A DNA stretch of 64,000 bases from an uncultured Prevotella sp. (GCA_944320195.1 CALUGP010000004.1:62001-126000), one strand, 5' to 3'. Counted from the first letter of the stretch, positions 36,182 through 44,371 are shown. Made by a program: numbers and translations. Notes: generated by a model not told the origin, from the sequence alone.

Positions 36182-37435
36182 TCAGTCTGCCTCCGTTATG
36201 GTGAAACCGGCGCGGCGAAGCTCGTCCCAGAAGTGTGGATAAGACTTGCTTACAACATGCGGATTGTTTATGGCAAGCCCGGGAAAGACCGTCGCCGCCG
36301 GAGCAAAAGCCATCGCCATGCGGTGGTCTTCATAGGTGTCTATCACTATGTTCTCGGCACGCTGACAACGCTCCCCGTCCCAGCTCAGCTCGCCGGCAGC
36401 CGTCTCGCGCACCACGTATCCCAGTTTCTTCATCTCCGTCTTGAGAGCCTCCACGCGGTCTGTCTCCTTTATCTTGAGCGAAGCCAGCCCCGTAAACCTG
36501 AACGGAACGCCGGCCAAAGCGCAGCACACCACGAACGTCTGCACCATGTCGGGCTGGTTCACGAAGTCATAATCCAGGCGTGGCGGCCTGGCCTCAACAC
36601 GCTTCAGCGTCACCGTGGTGGGCACTCCGCGCTCACGGGTCTTGAACATGGTGCGCACGCCCAGCATGCTGAACAGGTATTTTACGGCTGAGTCGCCCTG
36701 GCGCGAGCCGTCGGTCAAGCCGTCAAGGCGTATCTCCGACTCACCGTCTTCAGCCAACACGAGCGTCTCATACCAATAAGACGCCGCGCTCCAGTCACTC
36801 TCAATGAAGAACGGACGCGGCTCATATGGCTTCGGACGGACAGTAATCGTGTCCATGTCGGTCCACTCCGCGTCGGCACCGAAGCCTCTCATCATGCACA
36901 TCGTAAGGTCGATGTACGGGCGCGAGACCACCTCTCCTGTAAGCCTCAGCTCCAGGCCGCGCTCCAGCATGGGGCCTATCATGAGCAGCGCCGATATGTA
37001 TTGCGAACTGATGTCGCCCGGCATCTCTATCACTCCGCCCTCCAGCCTGCGCCCGTTGATGCTCAGCGGCGGATAGCCTTCTTCGCCCTCATAAGCTATG
37101 TCGGCGCCGATATAGCGCAGCGCGTCCACCAGAGCGCGTATGGGGCGGTGCTTCATGCGCTCCGTGCCGGTAAGCACATGACTGCCAGGTACGGCCGCAA
37201 GATAGGCCGTCATGAAGCGCATCGCCGTGCCGGCGGCCCCTATGTCGATGGTCTCCGGCATACGGCGCAGGGCGTCGAGGATGACGCGCGTGTCGTCACA
37301 GTCCGACAGGTTGTCGGGCATTACCTTGCTGCCGGCCAGCGCGTTCATCACAAGCGCGCGGTTGCTTATGCTCTTCGACGCGGGCAACTTCACCGCGGCG
37401 TCGATTTTATAGGGTGCGTTGAGTATGTATCGCAT
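36182..37435 (-). CDS. aroA: 3-phosphoshikimate 1-carboxyvinyltransferase (EPSP synthase)
   Basis: Makes EPSP from shikimate-3-phosphate and phosphoenolpyruvate in the pathway to aromatic amino acids. The 417-residue protein has LPASKSISNRALV at its N-terminus (phosphate-binding Lys and Arg), AAGTAMRFMTAYLA (the GTAxR loop), EMPGDISSQYISALLM and the C-terminal TYEDHRMAMAFA. It lacks the usual LGNAGT spelling (here DIGAAGTAMR), but key residues are kept; related Bacteroidetes enzymes are similarly divergent and slightly shorter than the E. coli enzyme (427 aa). Transcribed from a promoter inside a repeat at 37476-37506. Confidence 0.92.
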   Translation of the reverse strand: MRYILNAPYKIDAAVKLPASKSISNRALVMNALAGSKVMPDNLSDCDDTRVILDALRRMPETIDIGAAGTAMRFMTAYLAAVPGSHVLTGTERMKHRPIRALVDALRYIGADIAYEGEEGYPPLSINGRRLEGGVIEMPGDISSQYISALLMIGPMLERGLELRLTGEVVSRPYIDLTMCMMRGFGADAEWTDMDTITVRPKPYEPRPFFIESDWSAASYWYETLVLAEDGESEIRLDGLTDGSRQGDSAVKYLFSMLGVRTMFKTRERGVPTTVTLKRVEARPPRLDYDFVNQPDMVQTFVVCCALAGVPFRFTGLASLKIKETDRVEALKTEMKKLGYVVRETAAGELSWDGERCQRAENIVIDTYEDHRMAMAFAPAATVFPGLAINNPHVVSKSYPHFWDELRRAGFTITEAD

Positions 37436-37475
37436 AAATAAATGTTACTTTCCAAAACGTTCTTTCTTCCTTATG

Positions 37476-37506
37476 CAAAGGTAATGCAAACCGAGCGGAA
37501 TGCAAA
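37476..37506 (-). promoter_or_regulatory. aroA promoter, inside a repeat
   Basis: On the minus strand TTTG (37503-37506), 19 bp, TACCTTTG (37476-37483), 41 bp before the aroA start. The boxes belong to copy 1 of the 35-bp repeat. Confidence 0.7.
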
Positions 37507-37599
37507 ATAAAAGAGAGTGAAACGAACTTTTATTTTCATTTCCGAGGTGCAGCTTACCTTATTTAAAGGTAATGCAAACCGAGCGGAATACAAAATAAA
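37477..37599. repeat. 35-bp direct repeat, two copies 88 bp apart
   Basis: Copies at 37477-37511 and 37565-37599 differ at one base; both start AAAGGTAATGCAAACCGAGC. Between them are AAATAAAAG/CTTTTATTT and TACCTT/AAGGTA pairings, so the unit can also form hairpins. Confidence 0.8.
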
Positions 37600-37674
37600 G
37601 GATGAAGAAAAAGCCGTTAAAGACTGCGAACAGGGATATTGCAAGCTTGTTACAGCGAGTCCACACAATAAAAA

Positions 37675-37803
37675 ACATCCATTGTAGGGACATGATTTAT
37701 CTATGTCCGCACGTTCTGAAAGAATGTTTTTCATTTATTAGCTTGGATAATACGCCTCTTCGCGGCGTGCGGACATAATGAATTATGTCCCTACGAAGGA
37801 TGT
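37675..37803. repeat. Inverted-repeat element near aroA
   Basis: Arms 37675-37713 and 37766-37803 are near-complementary (ACATCCATTGTAGGGACAT with its partner ATGTCCCTACGAAGGATGT), with a middle of about 52 bp. No gene inside; it looks like a small MITE-like remnant. Confidence 0.65.
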
Positions 37804-37976
37804 ATTCTTATGTAGCATTTACGCATTTCAAGTTTTCTGAAACCACGTGAGTTTGACGCTCCTGGAAGGCCGTCGGCGGAAAACGGAAGGGCGTTTGGCT
37901 GAAAAACGTGCGGAAATTGGGCGTTAATGCAAATGCCTTATTTACAGAACGTTACGGCGCGCAACGGCTTTCTGCT

Positions 37977-38064
37977 ATGCCGTTTGCCGCTTTTTACGAT
38001 GCAAAAAGCGGCCTTTTGCAAGGCGGAAGACGGCCTTTTACAACGCCGAAGGCCGCCTTTGAGG
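37977..38064. repeat. Family A element 6 (4 x 22 bp)
   Basis: Units at 37977-37998, 37999-38020, 38021-38042 and 38043-38064. A weak fifth unit follows in phase (38065-38086, GACGGCTTTCAAGA). Confidence 0.82.
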
Positions 38065-38384
38065 AGCGCGGCGACGGCTTTCAAGAATGAATTTTGCGCC
38101 TTTTTCGATGCGAATAGAGTAGATGTTGCTTCACATATGTAGCATTCGCTACACTTGAACGACCAAAAGCCGTACGGAGATAGGCTATTTCACGGAAAAC
38201 CGTTGTAAAGTTTTCAGACAACTGGCGGCGCGTTTCCGCGTGAAAAGTTTTCTGTTTCCGGACGAAAAACATTGACCGCGCGCGGCGGCGTTGACATTTT
38301 GACACACGGCGACGCGCCTTGATGTGCAATTTCACTTGATACGCTTTCCAAAAGGAACTATGGAGTAAAGAATCGTGGGAAAAA

Positions 38385-38416
38385 TTTGCCAGATACGCAA
38401 AAAAGGAGTAACTTTG
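38385..38416 (+). promoter_or_regulatory. psd promoter
   Basis: TTTG (38385-38388), 20 bp, TAACTTTG (38409-38416). Confidence 0.7.
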
Positions 38417-38442
38417 CAAAAATTTTCGCACAACGTCACGCT

Positions 38443-39132
38443 ATGGGAAAAAGAATGAGAAAACTGAAGAACGTAAGGCTTCACCGCGAAGGCACCGACA
38501 CGCTGGTCTACGGACTGATTGCAATCGTTGCCGTTGCGATGACCCTCTGGATCTATGTTGACAGCAAGGCGTTCTTCTGGGCGTTCGTCATCGTGTTCGG
38601 CACGGTGTACGGCGTTGTGCTAAACTTCTTCCGCTGCCCCAAGCGCTACTTCGACGGCGACACGGAAAAGATTGTCGTGGCTCCGGCCGACGGCAAGGTG
38701 GTTGTCATCGAGGAAGTTGTCGAGGACGAATACTTCCACGACAAGCGCCTGATGGTGAGCATCTTCATGAGCCTTTTCAACGTGCACGCCAACTGGTTCC
38801 CCGTGGACGGCAAGGTGAAGTTCGTGCACCACCAGAACGGAAACTATCACAAGGCATGGCTGCCGAAGGCCAGCGAGGAGAACGAACACGCCGACATAAT
38901 GCTTGAGACGCCCGAAGGCACCGAGATATTGTGCCGCCAGATAGCCGGAGCGGTGGCCCGCCGCATCGTGACCTACGCCAAGGCGGAGGAAGACTGCTAC
39001 ATAGACGAACACCTGGGCTTCATCAAGTTCGGCTCCCGCGTTGACGTCTACCTGCCCCTCGGCACCGAGATCTGCGTGAAGATGGGCCAGAGCACCACCG
39101 GCGACAAGACGGTGATAGCAAAGCTGAAATAA
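38443..39132 (+). CDS. psd: Phosphatidylserine decarboxylase
   Basis: Makes phosphatidylethanolamine from phosphatidylserine at the inner membrane. The 229-residue protein has two N-terminal helices ([19 protein letters not shown] and [21 protein letters not shown]), the catalytic core [21 protein letters not shown], and [12 protein letters not shown], whose Gly-Ser is the self-cleavage site that creates the pyruvoyl group. It is the short bacterial form. The promoter at 38385-38416 sets the start at 38443 (MGKR); MRKL at 38455 is possible. Followed by pssA, the preceding step of the same pathway. Confidence 0.93.
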   Translation: MGKRMRKLKNVRLHREGTDTLVYGLIAIVAVAMTLWIYVDSKAFFWAFVIVFGTVYGVVLNFFRCPKRYFDGDTEKIVVAPADGKVVVIEEVVEDEYFHDKRLMVSIFMSLFNVHANWFPVDGKVKFVHHQNGNYHKAWLPKASEENEHADIMLETPEGTEILCRQIAGAVARRIVTYAKAEEDCYIDEHLGFIKFGSRVDVYLPLGTEICVKMGQSTTGDKTVIAKLK

Positions 39133-39288
39133 GGTTTTACGGCCATAAGGTTATGAGGTTATACGGTTTTAAGGTTTCAAGGCAGACCGCACACCCCACA
39201 ATATACCGTATAACAATACAACCGTAAGAACCGCATAGCCCTAAAAACACAGTACAACCGCACAACCCCAAGACCGCATAACCGTAAA
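39133..39288. repeat. Family B word repeat between psd and pssA
   Basis: Arm 1 is a run of about 8-bp words GGTTTTAC, AGGTTATG, AGGTTATAC, GGTTTTA; arm 2 (39200-39286) is the complementary CCGTATAAC, CCGTAAGAA, CCGCATAACCG type. Confidence 0.6.
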
Positions 39289-39289
39289 C

Positions 39290-39991
39290 ATGATAAAACG
39301 ACATATCCCCAACACGCTCACTTGCTGCAACCTCATATCAGGTTGCGTAGCCACGGCTTTCGCCTTCGGAGGCCAGCTCGGCACGGCTCTTCTGTTCATT
39401 GTCATAGGCGCGGTGTTCGACTTTTTCGACGGCATGAGCGCACGCCTGTTGGGCGTGTCGTCACCTATCGGCAAGGAACTCGACTCTCTCGCCGACGACG
39501 TCACCTTCGGCGTGGCTCCAGCAACGATGGTATTCTTCGAGCTTGGAGTGATGGACTACCCCGCCGTTCTTGAGTCGTTGCGCCAGGTGTTGCCGTTCAC
39601 GGCATACATAATGGCAGCCTTCGCCGCGCTGAGACTTGCCAAATTCAACCTGGACGAACGCCAGTCGATGGGCTTCATCGGCCTTCCCACACCGGCCAAC
39701 GCGCTGTTCTGGGGCTCGCTTACGGTAGGAGCCGGCCAGCTGATAGAATCGTCCCCATACATGGTTTACGCCGTACTGGCCCTCGTGTTGCTGTCAAGCT
39801 ACCTCATGGTGGCCGAGATTCCAATGTTCGCACTTAAGTTCAAACATTGGGGTTGGCGCGGAAACGAGTTGAAATACACATTCCTTCTCACCTGCATACC
39901 ACTGCTTCTGATATTCCGCCTGTCGGCTTTGGCCATAATAGTGGCGTGGTATGTGATGCTTTCAGCTTACTCTAACAAGAAAAGGAAATAA
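39290..39991 (+). CDS. pssA: CDP-diacylglycerol--serine O-phosphatidyltransferase
   Basis: An inner-membrane enzyme that joins CDP-diacylglycerol and serine to form phosphatidylserine, the substrate of the neighbouring Psd. The CDP-alcohol phosphotransferase signature DG-x2-AR-x8-G-x3-D-x3-D is complete in DGMSARLLGVSSPIGKELD-SLADD, near residue 45. About eight hydrophobic helices fill the 233 residues. Followed after 4 bp by the DUF4834 gene. Confidence 0.95.
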   Translation: MIKRHIPNTLTCCNLISGCVATAFAFGGQLGTALLFIVIGAVFDFFDGMSARLLGVSSPIGKELDSLADDVTFGVAPATMVFFELGVMDYPAVLESLRQVLPFTAYIMAAFAALRLAKFNLDERQSMGFIGLPTPANALFWGSLTVGAGQLIESSPYMVYAVLALVLLSSYLMVAEIPMFALKFKHWGWRGNELKYTFLLTCIPLLLIFRLSALAIIVAWYVMLSAYSNKKRK

Positions 39992-39995
39992 GCTC

Positions 39996-40268
39996 ATGAT
40001 AGCCTTCCTGCTAAATTTCATACTGATAATCATCTTCGTGGCGTTCGTAATAGTATGCGTCACGGCCTACCGCATATACCGTTCGTTCCATAACATGAAA
40101 CGCAAGTTCACCTCCGATTTCGGCAAAAACAAAGCCGGGGGACAATGGGCAGGCGGACAAAAAAGCGAAGACGAAGTGATAATAGACCGCCGTTCGCCCG
40201 ACGAGGCAAAGCGAAAGATATTCTCGAAGAACGAAGGCGAATACGTAGACTTTGAGGAAGAAAAATAA
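39996..40268 (+). CDS. DUF4834-like small membrane protein
   Basis: A 90-residue protein with one N-terminal helix (AFLLNFILIIIFVAFVIVCVTAY), then a basic stretch, a Gly/Gln-rich hinge and an acidic end (KNEGEYVDFEEEK). It matches the DUF4834 type often found just after pssA in Bacteroidales. Role unknown; it is only 4 bp from pssA, so it may help phospholipid synthesis. Confidence 0.75.
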   Translation: MIAFLLNFILIIIFVAFVIVCVTAYRIYRSFHNMKRKFTSDFGKNKAGGQWAGGQKSEDEVIIDRRSPDEAKRKIFSKNEGEYVDFEEEK

Positions 40269-40310
40269 AAAAGACTATTGAAAATTACTTAACCTAACCC
40301 TACAAGACAA

Positions 40311-41885
40311 ATGAAAAGAATCCTGACCTTTGTTTGCGCGGCCCTGCTTGCCATTGGCGCAAACGCCGACAACGGCAAGGCAAAGTACGCCAACCTCTAC
40401 AAGAACTTGCCTTTCAAGATGGAACAGGTGACGGCTCCAACCTTCCCTGACAATGAAGTGAACATCAAGGACTTCGGAGCTAAGGGCGACGGGTCGTCTC
40501 TTTGCACAGAGGCTTTCGCCAAAGCGATAGACGCCTTGTCGCAGAAAGGCGGCGGAAGGCTCGTCGTTCCGCAGGGTGTGTGGTACACCGGACCTATCGT
40601 TCTGAAAAGCAACATCAACCTGCACCTGAAGAAAGGCGCGATAATACTGTTCTCGCCTGACCCGGATCAGTACCCTCTCATAAAGACATCGTTCGAGGGA
40701 CTCGACACGCGCCGCTGCCAGTCGCCCGTCTCGGGAACCAATCTTGTGAACGTGGCGATAACCGGCCAGGGCGTGATTGACGGCAACGGAGAGTACTGGC
40801 GGCCTGTAAAGCGCGACAAGGTGACGGCCAAGCAGTGGAAAGAGTTTACAAAGCGCGGCGGCGTTGTGCAGGGAGACAAGGTGTGGTGGCCGTCGGAAGG
40901 CGCGCTGAAAGGCTCCACAATGAGCGACATGAACGTGCCCAAAGGCGACATGACCGATGCCGAGTGGAACGAGATAAAGCAATATCTGCGCCCCGTGATG
41001 GTGAGCCTCGTGGGCTGCAAGAACGTGTGGCTGAACGGCGTAATATTCCAAAACTCGCCGGCATGGAACATCCATCCGCTGATGTGCGAGAACGTATTGG
41101 TGGAGGATGTGCAGGTAAGAAACCCGTCGTTCGCGCAGAACGGCGACGGCATCGACCTCGAATCGTGCAAGAACGCGCTGATTGTAAACTCCACGTTTGA
41201 TGTCGGCGACGACGGCATTTGCATAAAAAGCGGTAAAGACGAGGACGGCCGCAAGCGCGGCATTCCGTGCGAGAACGTCATCGTGAACGGGTGCACCGTG
41301 TTCAAAGGGCACGGCGGTTTCGTGGTGGGAAGCGAGATGAGCGGCGGCGTGAAGAACGTATATGTGAGCGACTGCCAGTTCCTCGGCACCGACGTAGGCC
41401 TGCGTTTCAAGAGCACACGGGGCCGCGGCGGCGTGGTGGAAGGCATACATATAAATAATGTGTCGATGTTCGACATACAGACGGATGCCATAACCTTCGA
41501 CCTGTATTACGGCGGTAAGTCCGCCGTGGAGGCCCTTGATGACGGAGAAGAGAAGAAGGAAAGCACGCCCGAATACAAGGTGGACGAGACCACGCCGTGC
41601 TTCCGCGACATATTCATCAACCATGTGATATGCCGCCGCGCACGCCGTGCGGCCTTCTTCAACGGACTGCCCGAGATGCCGGTAAAGAACGTGCAGATAA
41701 CCGACTTGGAGGTGAACAACGCCAAGGAGGGAATCGTCATAAACAACACCGACGGCGTAAAGCTGAACAACATCAGCGTAAGCGCAAGCGGACACACCTT
41801 CACCGCCACAAACTCTGTCAACGCAACGGTGAACGGAAAGACGTACAAGAAGATTGACTCGAAGGGCGTTACGCTAGACTTTTAA
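40311..41885 (+). CDS. Glycoside hydrolase family 28 (polygalacturonase-like)
   Basis: A 524-residue exported enzyme predicted to cut pectin-type galacturonan. Signal peptide MKRILTFVCAALLAIGANA. The right-handed beta-helix carries the GH28 motifs: NGDGIDLES (the N-x-D block), GDDGICIKSG (the two catalytic Asp), GHGGFVVGSE (catalytic His) and RFKST (R-x-K substrate block). NIKDFGAKGDGSS is the usual N-terminal pectate-lyase-like start. It lies alone, without the SusC/SusD pair or other pectin genes that normally form a polysaccharide utilisation locus. Confidence 0.93.
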   Translation: MKRILTFVCAALLAIGANADNGKAKYANLYKNLPFKMEQVTAPTFPDNEVNIKDFGAKGDGSSLCTEAFAKAIDALSQKGGGRLVVPQGVWYTGPIVLKSNINLHLKKGAIILFSPDPDQYPLIKTSFEGLDTRRCQSPVSGTNLVNVAITGQGVIDGNGEYWRPVKRDKVTAKQWKEFTKRGGVVQGDKVWWPSEGALKGSTMSDMNVPKGDMTDAEWNEIKQYLRPVMVSLVGCKNVWLNGVIFQNSPAWNIHPLMCENVLVEDVQVRNPSFAQNGDGIDLESCKNALIVNSTFDVGDDGICIKSGKDEDGRKRGIPCENVIVNGCTVFKGHGGFVVGSEMSGGVKNVYVSDCQFLGTDVGLRFKSTRGRGGVVEGIHINNVSMFDIQTDAITFDLYYGGKSAVEALDDGEEKKESTPEYKVDETTPCFRDIFINHVICRRARRAAFFNGLPEMPVKNVQITDLEVNNAKEGIVINNTDGVKLNNISVSASGHTFTATNSVNATVNGKTYKKIDSKGVTLDF

Positions 41886-42144
41886 CACCCACACCACCCC
41901 CTCCCAAAGGGAGGGGCATTGAAATGACTCGCCAGTTGAATAACGATTGACCGCTACCTGAAATATAAAAGGCCACATTTTGCGATGCAAAATGTGGCCT
42001 TTCAGCTTGCAATATGCCGTCTTTTGGCCTGCAAAAGACGGCATATTGCAAGTACGTATGCAACGTGCTGATTTCCAACCAATTATCAAACACCCCGACA
42101 AAAGTAATTAAGCCCCTCCCTTGGGGAGGGGTTTGGGGTGGGTG
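41886..42144. repeat. Family C inverted pair 2, enclosing a family A element
   Basis: The left copy (41886-41923) has CCCCCTCCCAAAGGGAGGGG, and the right copy (42109-42144) has the inverted CCCCTCCCTTGGGGAGGGG with the GGGGTGGGTG end. Family A element 7 lies between them. The whole fills the gap between convergent GH28 and pyrH genes. Confidence 0.75.
41963..42050. repeat. Family A element 7 (4 x 22 bp)
   Basis: Units at 41963-41984, 41985-42006, 42007-42028 and 42029-42050. Units 1 and 2 pair perfectly (AAAGGCCACATTTTGC with its complement), and units 3 and 4 pair perfectly with a different centre (CTTGCAATATGCCGTCTTTT with its complement). Confidence 0.92.
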
Positions 42145-42158
42145 TAAGGCGTATTCCC

Positions 42159-42869
42159 TCAGTTGTGCACCAGCGTTCCGATGGGTTCTCCGTCCATCAC
42201 ACGCTTCAGGTTGCCCTTAACGTCCATGTTGAACACGTAGATGGGCAGGTTGTTCTCCTTGCACATGGTGGTTGCGGTAAGGTCCATCACCTTCAGGCCG
42301 CGCGTGTAAATCTCGTCGTAAGTTATGTCGCTGAACTTCACGGCCGTAGGATCCTTCTCAGGGTCGGCGGTGTATATGCCGTCAACGCGCGTGCCCTTGA
42401 GCATCACGTCGGCCTCAATCTCTATGCCGCGGAGCGACGAACCAGTGTCCGTCGTGAAGTAAGGAGAGCCCGTGCCGGCACTGAATATGCACACATAGCC
42501 GGCCTCCATCGCCTCTATGGCTTTCCACTTCGAGTAAAACTCGCCGATAGGCTCCATGCGGATGGCCGTGAGCACCTTGTTCTTCACGCCTATTGCACCG
42601 AGTGCGGAGCTGAGCGCAAGCGAGTTGATGACCGTGGCGCACATGCCCATCTGGTCGCCCTTGACGCGGTCGAAGCCCTTGCCCGCGCCGCTAAGGCCGC
42701 GGAATATGTTGCCGCCACCGATGACAATGCCTATTTGCACGCCCATTTCATGTACTTCCTTGATTTGACTTGCATAGTCGCTTAGCCGCTCCGGGTCAAT
42801 GCCGAAGCCCTGTTTGCCCATCAGGCTCTCGCCGCTGAGCTTCAATAAGATACGTTTGTAATTTGCCAT
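42159..42869 (-). CDS. pyrH: UMP kinase
   Basis: Phosphorylates UMP to UDP in pyrimidine synthesis; hexameric and allosteric in bacteria. The 236-residue protein starts MANYKRILLKLSGESLMG, with the Lys/Gly phosphate-binding strand, then IGIVIGGGNIFRG, MGMCATVINSLAL, the TGSPYFTTDTGSSLRGIEIEADVMLKGT block and a C-terminal NMDVKGNLKRV. The start at 42869 is set by the conserved MANYK; the open frame continues upstream only because a family C repeat is read (MGGLGWVSNILF). Confidence 0.96.
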   Translation of the reverse strand: MANYKRILLKLSGESLMGKQGFGIDPERLSDYASQIKEVHEMGVQIGIVIGGGNIFRGLSGAGKGFDRVKGDQMGMCATVINSLALSSALGAIGVKNKVLTAIRMEPIGEFYSKWKAIEAMEAGYVCIFSAGTGSPYFTTDTGSSLRGIEIEADVMLKGTRVDGIYTADPEKDPTAVKFSDITYDEIYTRGLKVMDLTATTMCKENNLPIYVFNMDVKGNLKRVMDGEPIGTLVHN

Positions 42870-42884
42870 AAAAAGTATATTTGA

Positions 42885-43025
42885 AACCCACCCCAACCCT
42901 CCCAAAGGGAGGGAGCTTGGATACCGCCGTCGGAATGGGACTAAATTAATGTATTCTTTACTGTCATCTTATGCTTCATACGCGACTAATCAAACCCCCT
43001 CCCTTAGGGAGGGCTGGGGTTGGTA
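42885..43025. repeat. Family C inverted pair 3, overlapping birA
   Basis: The left copy (42885-42921) has CCCTCCCAAAGGGAGGG and the right copy (42988-43025) has the inverted CCCTCCCTTAGGGAGGG. The right copy supplies the last codons of birA. Confidence 0.75.
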
Positions 43026-43755
43026 TCACATGTTCCACTTCCTTAAACAGATAAGTCTTCACCTCGCCGTCCTCTTTCCGCAGCACAAGACGGCCGTCTG
43101 GCTCTACCCTGAGGATGCTTGCCGTGAACCCACCCGCGGCGTCGCGCCAGGCGTGAAACCCTGTGCGGCGGTAGAGCGAGGCGCAGTAGAAAGCGTGGAT
43201 GTCGGCATAACGCCCGGCGTCCACCATGCCGAGATAGCGGCGGAAAGCTTCTACAAACAAGGCGAACAGCTCGTCGCGGCCTGTCTCGCGCTCTAAGATG
43301 TTGAACAGCGAGACAGGATTTGGAGCGTTGCTTGTGAACTCCCGCTGATTTACGTTGATGCCCACGCCGAGTATGCAATCGCCGACAAGCCCCTTGGCTA
43401 TGGTGCATTCGGAGAGCGTTCCGCTGATTTTCATGTCGCGCCAGTACACGTCGTTGGGCCATTTCACAGTGAATCCGCCGGCATAGCGTGACAAAGCTTC
43501 GAGCACGGCCAGTGCTCCGGCCTCGAGCATGACGAACTGCCGCCGGGCCTCAAGCCCCCGGGGGCGCACCTTGACGCTGAAAAGCAGGTTCTGCCCAGGC
43601 GCACTTTCCCATGAGTTGCACCCTTGGCCGCGGCCGGCCGTCTGGTAATCGGCGGTGACAACGGTCATCAGTGAGCCTTCTTCGCCAGTGTATTCGCGGA
43701 GAAAGCGGTTGGTGGAGTCGGTCTCGGTGAGCCTCAACGTTATGATGTCTTCCAT
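42976..43755 (-). CDS. birA: Biotin--[acetyl-CoA-carboxylase] ligase
   Basis: Attaches biotin to the biotin carboxyl carrier protein. The 259-residue protein lacks the N-terminal DNA-binding domain of E. coli BirA, so it is a pure ligase. Motifs: TDSTNRFLREY, the biotin loop GRGQGCNSWESAPGQNLLFS, and KWPNDVYWRDMKISGTLSE with the catalytic Lys. The C-terminal SH3-like part is short. The last residues IPTPALPKGGGLISRV come from a family C repeat and probably replaced the original end. Confidence 0.93.
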   Translation of the reverse strand: MEDIITLRLTETDSTNRFLREYTGEEGSLMTVVTADYQTAGRGQGCNSWESAPGQNLLFSVKVRPRGLEARRQFVMLEAGALAVLEALSRYAGGFTVKWPNDVYWRDMKISGTLSECTIAKGLVGDCILGVGINVNQREFTSNAPNPVSLFNILERETGRDELFALFVEAFRRYLGMVDAGRYADIHAFYCASLYRRTGFHAWRDAAGGFTASILRVEPDGRLVLRKEDGEVKTYLFKEVEHVIPTPALPKGGGLISRV

Positions 43756-43759
43756 TTTT

Positions 43760-44128
43760 TCAGTATTGCATTGGCGTGAAAGCGTCCTCTATGTGACGGA
43801 TCTCGCAGTCGCCGCCGGGCTTTCCCGTGACGGCCACTATGTCGAAACGCAGGGGAAACTCTATGCCATAAGTGCTGGCGAACTTGGCCGCCGCAATTGC
43901 CAGACTGCGCATCTTGCGAGCGTCAACGGCAAGTTCTGGCGGCATGTAGTCGGCGTTGCGGCGCGTCTTCACCTCCACAATTACCAGTTGGTCGGCGTCC
44001 ACGGCCACGATGTCGAGGTCGCGGTGGCCGTCGCGCCAGTCGCGCCAGAGTATTCGGTAGCCATTGCGCTCCAGGTATTCGGCGGCCTTCCGCTCGCCCC
44101 ACCGCCCCGTGTCGTTGTGTTCGGCCAT
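43760..44128 (-). CDS. YraN/UPF0102 nuclease-like protein
   Basis: A 122-residue cytoplasmic protein of the UPF0102 family, which has a restriction-endonuclease-like fold: GRWGERKAAEYLERNGYRILWRDWRDGHRDLDIVAVDADQLVIVEVKTRRN contains the D...E-x-K active-site pattern. Its exact role is unknown. The start could be MIRTM at 44140 or MAEH at 44128. The gap to birA is 4 bp, so they form an operon. Confidence 0.85.
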   Translation of the reverse strand: MAEHNDTGRWGERKAAEYLERNGYRILWRDWRDGHRDLDIVAVDADQLVIVEVKTRRNADYMPPELAVDARKMRSLAIAAAKFASTYGIEFPLRFDIVAVTGKPGGDCEIRHIEDAFTPMQY

Positions 44129-44148
44129 AGTTCTTATCATTCAGAAGT

Positions 44149-44289
44149 TAAAGAAGTTAGAGGAGTTATCGCCCACTTTGTGGGCTAAGAAGTTAAAGAC
44201 AAATGTCTTGCCGGATGCCAGTGACAGCCGCAGCCCTGCCGGTAATGGCTTTAACTTCTGTAACTTCTATAAATTCTTTTAATTCTTTC
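44149..44289. repeat. Family B word repeat between yraN and tadA
   Basis: Words CAGAAGTT, AAAGAAGTT, AGAGGAGTT (from about 44149) face the complementary TTTAACTTCTGTAACTTC run (about 44251-44270), with a partial copy between them. Confidence 0.55.
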
Positions 44290-44347
44290 CAATGGCAAAA
44301 ATACAACATTTCCGCAACATACGGCTACCGTTTGCGGCGAAAATGGT

Positions 44348-44355
44348 TACTTTTG
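44348..44355 (+). promoter_or_regulatory. tadA -7 box
   Basis: TACTTTTG 16 bp before the tadA start codon. Confidence 0.5.
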
Positions 44356-44371
44356 CAACAAAAACAGAGAT

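Larger units (their letters stand above)
37436..38442. other. 1.0-kb divergent gap between aroA and psd
   Basis: It has no convincing gene. It contains the aroA promoter within a direct repeat (37477-37599), a hairpin element (37675-37803), family A element 6, and the psd promoter. About 38110-38380 shows nothing I can name. Confidence 0.7.

Noticed and set aside
37471-37734. An 87-codon frame over the aroA promoter region
   Set aside because: It is the translation of the 35-bp direct repeat and its surroundings and overlaps the aroA promoter; no sign of a ribosome site or conserved protein.
40275-41795. A 506-codon open frame on the minus strand opposite the GH28 gene
   Set aside because: It is the mirror of a codon-biased, GC-rich gene; the plus strand has a signal peptide and all GH28 motifs, and the minus product has no motif and is rich in His/Val/Tyr as expected of a shadow.
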